Under the pieces are notes generated by a model. The model did not search any database. It saw only the letters and a program-made list of their open reading frames with translations, and was not told where the DNA came from. Shown here piece after piece: positions 57,698 through 64,000 of a stretch of 64,000 bases of DNA. This stretch comes from Adineta vaga (lineage: Eukaryota > Rotifera): positions 8,370,001 to 8,434,000 of the forward strand of contig CP075496.1 of NCBI GenBank assembly GCA_021613535.1, in the 5' to 3' direction. Both the position numbers and the translations under genes were made by a program. Each line of letters opens with the position of its first letter. Within the stretch, counting starts at the first letter, position 1.

Positions 57698-60600
57698 TCA
57701 TGAAGGTTGTATTTTTTTCGATGTCTTATTATTACTAGATGGTACTGTGGAAAGTAATTTTCGCTGTTGTGCTAATAATCCTTCCAAATGTTGTACTCGT
57801 TTACCAGCAGTTTCATATTGAACACGTAAAGCATGAACTTGTTCGTCTTTTTTCGTAACCGCTTGTTTAATTCTTAGATATAACAAAAAAGAAACAATAT
57901 GACATTAGAATGAAAATATGTCAATTACTTTTCTTGAATAGTTTCTAATTCTTTTTCTTGTCTCTGTTGCAATGCTTGAAGTTCTTCTTTTTTCTTCTCT
58001 AATTCTAATTGTTGTCGAGCACGTAATTCTGCAATTTCACCTTTTATTCGACGATTTTCTTCGTCAGTTAAAACAAGTCGATCAGCAAATTCTTGTCGTA
58101 TAATTTCTGATAAACGTTCACGTTCTTGTTGTAAACTTTCAGTAATCTAAAAGATTGGAAAAGAAAATACTTAAATTAACCCATTTCCAATCAAAGTAAT
58201 TTTTATACTTTTTTAATATCATTGATTTCTGTTTCTTTTTGTCTGAGTATAACTTGTAATCGTTCTTTATCTCCTATGGAAAAGAAAGTAAATCAAAATT
58301 TTAAAAAAAAATTATACAAACTAAATTTACCTTCAAGCTCAGTTAATTGTGCTTTAATTTGATTATAACGTTCTTTTGTTTGTTTTTCAGAATTTTCTAA
58401 TTCACGAAATTCAGCTTCATATTTATCACGAATACGTCTTAAATATTGAAAATAACATCTTTCAAAATTTAACCTGATATCTAGAGAATTTTACTTGACA
58501 CGATTGTCTGCCGTACGTTCTGCTTCTTCTTTTGTCGATGTTGTTTCAGATTCAAATTGAGTAATAATTTTCTCAATTTCTTTATCTCTTTCATGTTTCA
58601 TTTGTTCTCGTAGTTGACGTTCTTTATTGGCAAATAATGTTTCTTGTTGTTTCATATAATTCTCTTCCCAATTTTGTTTTTCTATTGTTAATTTTTCTTT
58701 TAATGCTTGAATTTCATTCGTATGTCGATGTTCTTGTTCCAAACGTATCGATTCATATTCATGTTTACTTGATTCAACCACATTTCGATGGTTTTCTTCT
58801 ATATCACGACGAAGTCTAGATGAAAAACATGATTTCAACTTGAATAACATAAGAATCTATATTCACTTGTCAATATCTGCTCGTTGTTTAGCTGCTAATT
58901 CTGCTTGTCGATTTTTTTCTTCTTCAATTTCTGCATAGAGTCGACGTCTTTGTTCATTGTATGATTTCTCTTCATCACGTAGAGATTTTTCGTATTTTTC
59001 TCGTGCTATATCTCGTTCACGAGCAATGGCTACTTCTTTTTCTCGTTCTAATTGATCACGTAATTCTTCTGTCATTCGAATGTAACGTTGTGCAGCACGT
59101 TCATCAGCTGCTAATAATTCAGCATCGTGAATAGCTTTCATTTTGGATAATTCATTTTTATGATTACTAATTAATTTTTGAATTTCAGGTTCTAATCCAC
59201 GAACAGTTAATTCTTTGATTTTCTTTGTTTTTTCTTCAATCCAACGTTCACGGCGTAATTTTTCAGCAGCTTCGTGAACCTCTTTCAATTTTTGCATTTC
59301 TTGTTGTTGAGATTCTTCAAGACGTCGCGTTTGTTCATGATATTTTCTATCAATTGTTTTCAATTCATTTACTAACTGTTCGCATCGATCAGATAATTTT
59401 CTTTTATCGTCCATTAGCTAAAATAAAAACTTCAAATCCTCTCAAGACTTTTAATATAAACTAAGTTGTGTATCTGATAGAAAAAAAATGATTTATGACA
59501 AATGACTAATGAAAATTATCGAAACATCGTACCTGATCTATGAAAGTCAAATGACGTTGAATAGTTGCTTCGTATTCATCTTTTTGTATTCGTAAATAAT
59601 GTTCAAAATCTCGTTCAGTTTCGCTTCCAACTCGATCATTCAGTTCATGTTGATAACCCTGTGATAATTCTTAAGACTATTTCAAATTATCTCGTTATAT
59701 TATCTTACTATTCTTTGTCGGATAATGGTCGGTTGACGTTGATTTGTTTCGTGTTCTAATCTTGATTGTTTAATATTTTCAGTACGATCGCGAAAAAATC
59801 GACTACTGCTATTTGTATAATCATCTTCATGACGCATTCTTGAATGAGCATCGACTGTTAATGAATTATATTGTGTTCCTCTCTGAAGATCATTCAAATA
59901 CGACTGAAGTATGTTTTCATTTGCTTCTTACTTTTGCTCGTTGTTCGCCAGTTGATAATGCTCGGTTATGAGGTATAGAAACAGATTGTAGTATTTTAAC
60001 TGGTTGTTGTCGAGGAATTGATTGAGAAGAAATACTGGAACGTGTTGTTCTAGGTGATGATGAGCGACGAGTTCTCGATTTTTGAGAATGAACACTTGCA
60101 ACAATAACATCATATTGATTAGGTTTATCACGATTTGATTGAGTAGAATCAATGGGATGTGAACTTTGAAAAGAAAATTCATCAATAATGGGTGGTGGTA
60201 CCGATGCTAATGGATCAATAAGATAGACTAAATAACAAAGAGATTTAGAACCTATCTGTCATTATTTCGTAGGACTATGATCATACTTGAATCATCATGT
60301 AATGGTGGTTGTACAGGAAATTGTTCGACTACTTCTAATTTTTTCAGTTCTTCATAGACATCATCTAACGTTACCTTTGATGTTAATGTTGATGTCGATG
60401 ATGAAGTAACTGAACTAGCTGATCTAATTTTCTACAAAAATAAATGTCCTTTTTTTCTATTCTAAATTAGATATATGATCTAACTTCATCAGCATGATGA
60501 AATGATGGAAGTGGTGATTGTATAGGTGTTCGACGATTTCTTGCTGTGCTACTAGCTGATGATCGACGACTATTATTAGAACTAATATTGTTGTTATTTT

Positions 60601-61917
60601 CTTCACGTTGCGTCTCCTATGTATAGAATTTAAGTTTAGAATAGTAAGAAAAGATAATTTACCTTAGCTAATAATATTCGTGGTTGTTGTTTTTCGAATG
60701 ATTGTTCTAAAGGTTTGTCTTCTTCGATTTCTATATGTTTTTCATTTTGATAGGATTGGTGAAAACCTAAGGATGGTCTTTCTACTTTGATTTCGTTTGT
60801 TGGTGTTGATAATAGATCTATATTTACAGATTCTAGAGGTGACATTGGCTGTTCATGTCGATTATCAATTGATTGAAAGAAATTTGTTCCGGTAACAGTT
60901 CCATTAAGACTATCTCGTGACATACCCATTGGTCCCACATTTCGAGTTTGATGTTGTGAAGGTTCAGAAGAATTAATTTGTTCAAGTTGATCAATCCATC
61001 GACGTGTTTCATCCCAATCATCTTCTTCATCGTCAGATTTTCCTTGAACAGATTTTTGTGCACTTTGATCAGTAAAGAAAGCATCCACTTGATGATGATG
61101 TGGACTTAGAACATGGAAAACACTTGATGCTGTTGAAGATCGTGATAACTAAATCAATAGAGGAAATTATCATATTTTTAAGATTCCTACGACAATTCTT
61201 TCTCGTGAAATAATAGTAAAGTATGGTTTGAAACCATATAATATCCTTGAATGAAGCATTATCTGATGAAAGACAAATATTTTTTTAACCATCGAATTTC
61301 ATTCTTATACAGAAATTTTAACGGCGTTCAATGTATTTTATCTTCTGTCTAGATACTTAGCTTCCCATAATGTTAAGAAATAAAGTTTATTGAGAGTGAT
61401 GTTCGATGAAAGATTTTTTATATCTGATTAAATGGAGCATACACTGATGATTTACAAGCTATCTAATGATATATTTCGTATTTTCAAGGTTAAAGGTGAT
61501 CGACATGTTATAATTCATTGTTAGATATCATACCTTCTCATCATTAACTGGTGGGGATGTTAATAATAAAGATCGTTGTCCACTATTACTAAGTCGTCTG
61601 AAAGATTATAACAAAAGATATTTCTTTCAACAGATAAATGAATAAAAAAAACCAAACTTTTACCTCTGTCTGGCACTACTTAAACTAACACTAGAACTAA
61701 TACTTGATTTCCGTTCCTTTGCACTATCTAAAATAATTACAAATAGTCATTTCTGTATAAAATATACATTCAATATATTACTTTCTCGTGAAGGTGTCGT
61801 TGGTTGTTTTACTTGAGAATTATTTTTTGCACTTGATGGACGCGAAGAAATCGGTCCTGGTTGAATTGAATTACCTTTTATTGATAAATCAAAAGCGATA
61901 GATGGTTGATTATCCAT
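57698..61917 (-). CDS. CEP131: Centrosomal/centriolar-satellite protein CEP131 (AZI1)
   Basis: About 15 exons separated mostly by short introns run from ATG 61917 (MDNQPSIAFDLSIKG) to TGA 57698-57700. The N-terminal third is disordered and Ser-rich; the rest is a very long coiled coil. CEP131-specific blocks are clear: KIKELTVRGLEPEIQKLISN, DAELLAADERAAQRYIRMTE, ELREQMKHERDKEIEKII, RRIRDKYEAEFRELENSEK and the C-terminal VHALRVQYETAGKRVQHLEG. CEP131 sits at centriolar satellites and the ciliary base and is needed for cilium or flagellum formation, fitting for a ciliated animal. One intron around 61150-61530 is long (about 400 bp). Exon borders inside the coiled coil were not all fixed here. 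Confidence 0.9.
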
Positions 61918-62240
61918 AATACTTTGCTTTCTCTTTTAAAACCAGATTGCTGTCTAAAGCACTTCTACCATGAAGAAATTCTTTATTTTCAATAAAACTA
62001 AGCAATAGACTTCGTCTCTGATTCATAGATGTCAGAAGAATTCCTTTGGAGGTATATAAATATCATTCGATTGGTTAAACAATGAAATGAATTAAACTGA
62101 AAAGAAAATCAAAGTGATAAAAAAAACTGTTCATTCATTACTATTTACTAGTCGATCGACCTTTTTCTTCCGGTGATGTTAGTAATATTGATCTAAGTCA
62201 ATTGATTGTTTTGTTTTGTTTTGTTTTATTTTATTTCGAA
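61918..62240. other. Divergent promoter region
   Basis: About 320 bp between the starts of CEP131 (minus) and RANBP3 (plus). AT-rich with TTTTG repeats near 62206-62225; nothing else recognised. Confidence 0.4.
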
Positions 62241-63810
62241 ATGTCAGATAACGGTTAGTAGAAATTAACTTTTTTCTTAAATAAAAAAAATTCTTTGAAT
62301 AGTTGAAACAACTTTATCTACTGAGGATAAAATTGAAAAAGAGATTAAATCAGATGTTTCGTCATCTACTACAAATGGGTAAGAAAATGAACAAAAATGA
62401 ACTATAATTAATTATTAATTCACAGAGAAGTAACTCCATCCACATCTGTTCGTTTATTTGGTCAATTTAAACAAAATGGTTTTGGTTTTAACAGTTTATC
62501 ATCATCATCATCATCAACAACACCATCAACACCATCAACATTTGGTCAGATAGGATTCACGGATAAAACAGATGACAAAAATTCATCATCAACATATTTT
62601 ACAAATACACTTTCAAAAATCTCATCGACAATAACCAGTGGGTTTGGTTCTTCATCAACGCCTTTAGCTGCATCACTCGCTTCGCTTGGTGCAAAGTATA
62701 ATAAAAACGAATACATCAACAATATATCTAATCTACTTTGATTTTCTCTTTTAGTAAAGCATTATTCGGTGGTGCAAGTGGTACAACTCCAAGTTCATTT
62801 ACAGATCTAAAAGCCTTGTCAGCAAATCCATTGGAAAGTAAAGTTTTTATTTGAAAAAGAAACAATCGTCTATGCAATAATCTTTCAGGTAAAACAAATA
62901 CTGAAGAAAAAGATGATGAAAAAGAAGATGAAGAAGAAAATAAAGTTTCATTATTGGAAACAGTTGCTGAATATGAAGCTAAACGTGCATCAACACATCC
63001 AGCGACGACCATTCAAGGTGATACATCAACTGGAGAAGAAAATGAAATGACCAAGTTCCAAGTTAGAAATCTTTGTATCCCTTTAATTTTATATATAAAT
63101 AGGATCGATTTCAATGTTTAGATGGCTGGTAAATTGTTTATGTATAATGCTGAACAACAGCAATTTGTCGAACGTGGTTATGGTATTTTGAAAATTAATG
63201 AAAGTCATGATTCAGTTGATTGGGATCGATTACAAGCTCGATTAAGTAAAATTATTCTATGAAGATAGAAATTTTACTAATGATTTCTTTTGTTTAGTTA
63301 TGAGACTTGATAAATCATTTCGTGTCATTCTTAATTCACCTATTTTTCCCAAAATGACAGTTGAACGAGCAACGGATCGTTCCATACGATTTGGTGCTCA
63401 AGATGAATCACAATTACGAGTATTTATTATTAAAGTAAACGATTTACTTTCTTCTTTACCTAAAATCAAAAAACTTTCATATTTTTTCAAAAAGGCATCA
63501 GCAAATGATTGTAGTAATTTCTGTCGAGAATTACAACTACGTGTTCAAATGCTTGAACAACAACAAGCATCAACACCAACATCAATTACGAATACACCTG
63601 TATGTAAATTTAATTCTTTTTCTCCTTGTCTATCTTCATAATTTTCTTTAGATAAAAAGTAGTAATACAAGTACTTCATCAGATGTCGTTGCTCTCGATG
63701 ATACTTCACCAAAACAAAATTCATCCATTAGTAATCGTAAACGATCTCATTCAAAAAGCGATTCAGATACATCTGAAACGACTAATGATATTTCAAAAAA
63801 ATCAAAGTAA
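62241..63810 (+). CDS. RANBP3: Ran-binding protein 3-like
   Basis: Eight exons: 62241-62253, 62303-62378, 62426-62695, 62755-62837, 62889-63061, 63122-63245, 63298-63599, 63652-63810, all phases matching, give about 366 aa. The Ran-binding (PH-like) domain spans roughly residues 205-330: MAGKLFMYNAEQQQFVERGYG, ILKINESHDSVDW, RLIMRLDKSFRVILNSPIF, SIRFGAQDES. The N-terminal half is Ser/Thr-rich with FG motifs (LFGQF, FGFN, FGQIGF, LFGGASG), as in RANBP3 and nucleoporins, and the C terminus has a basic RKRSHSK patch. RANBP3 assists CRM1-dependent nuclear export with Ran-GTP. NUP50 is the main alternative, but the VERGYGILKIN form favours RANBP3. The stop TAA at 63808-63810 overlaps a good GTAAGT donor, so a further exon outside the window is possible. 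Confidence 0.8.
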
Positions 63811-64000
63811 GTACATATTACTACGCATGTCTTGAAAATAATTTTCATGCCTTGATGAAAACTGCTATTTTATAAATTGTAATAAACATCAATGATCAAG
63901 GAAATGTTTCTTCAGACGCTGAGATTTTACTTTTCGTTGTTATCTGTTCGAAATCCTTGATACATACAAATATCGATACTATCTGTCTATGGTAAAGATA

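Noticed and set aside
1-64000. tRNA, rRNA, CRISPR array, telomeric repeats, retrotransposon or viral genes
   Set aside because: I looked for their typical motifs on both strands and found none that could be supported.

Overview
This is eukaryotic, strongly AT-rich, gene-dense DNA. Most genes are split by very short GT-AG introns (about 50-75 bp). The gene content is animal: BORA, CEP131, AP-1 mu, RANBP3, K2P channel, ABCA, SLC22, B3GALT, FERM and ankyrin proteins. Several families are unusual in animals: an S1/P1 nuclease, a single-exon ATP-grasp ligase, a single-domain MgtE transporter and a bacterial-type GH31. That mixture, with the tiny introns, fits a bdelloid rotifer best. This is an inference, because no rRNA or mitochondrial marker is present. 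About 27 protein genes are supported. I saw no tRNA, rRNA, CRISPR array or complete autonomous transposon.

Layout. 0-6 kb: 3' end of an S1/P1 nuclease (+), then on the minus strand a TMEM272-like membrane protein, an unrecognised protein and an MgtE-type transporter, then a K2P potassium channel (+). 6.6-17 kb, all plus: ATP-grasp ligase, a full ABCA transporter, an SDR, a small unrecognised basic protein and a beta-1,3-galactosyltransferase. 17-31 kb is sparser: a 226-bp inverted-repeat (MITE-like) element, a secreted amphipathic-helix protein behind a TATA/CRE-like promoter, a membrane-anchored GH65 of the PGGHG type (-), a glycosyltransferase-like protein with a frame break (-), 3.2 kb without genes, and a second copy of the SDR. 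31-44 kb: a FERM-domain protein, an ankyrin-repeat protein, a GH31 with an inserted trefoil domain (-), two small proteins (-) and an SLC22-type transporter (+). 45.5-50.3 kb: one large acidic protein with ten 93-bp tandem repeats and an EF-hand-like core. 51.5-64 kb: a small unrecognised protein, AP-1 mu (-), a coiled-coil/SPRY-like protein (+), BORA (-), CEP131 (-) and RANBP3 (+).

No operon-like pathway runs through the window; the genes are mostly independent housekeeping or surface/secretory functions. BORA and CEP131 (mitosis, centrosome) lie in tandem, and three glycan-active enzymes (B3GALT, GH65, GH31) are scattered among them.

Two patterns deserve attention. First, six otherwise good reading frames are each broken at one point, five of them explained by one missing base. 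That suggests consensus errors or allele-specific decay rather than six independent pseudogenes. Second, the two SDR copies, 16 kb apart, share a perfectly identical 160-bp block inside more diverged sequence, as expected from gene conversion. I found no convincing wholly new multi-gene system.
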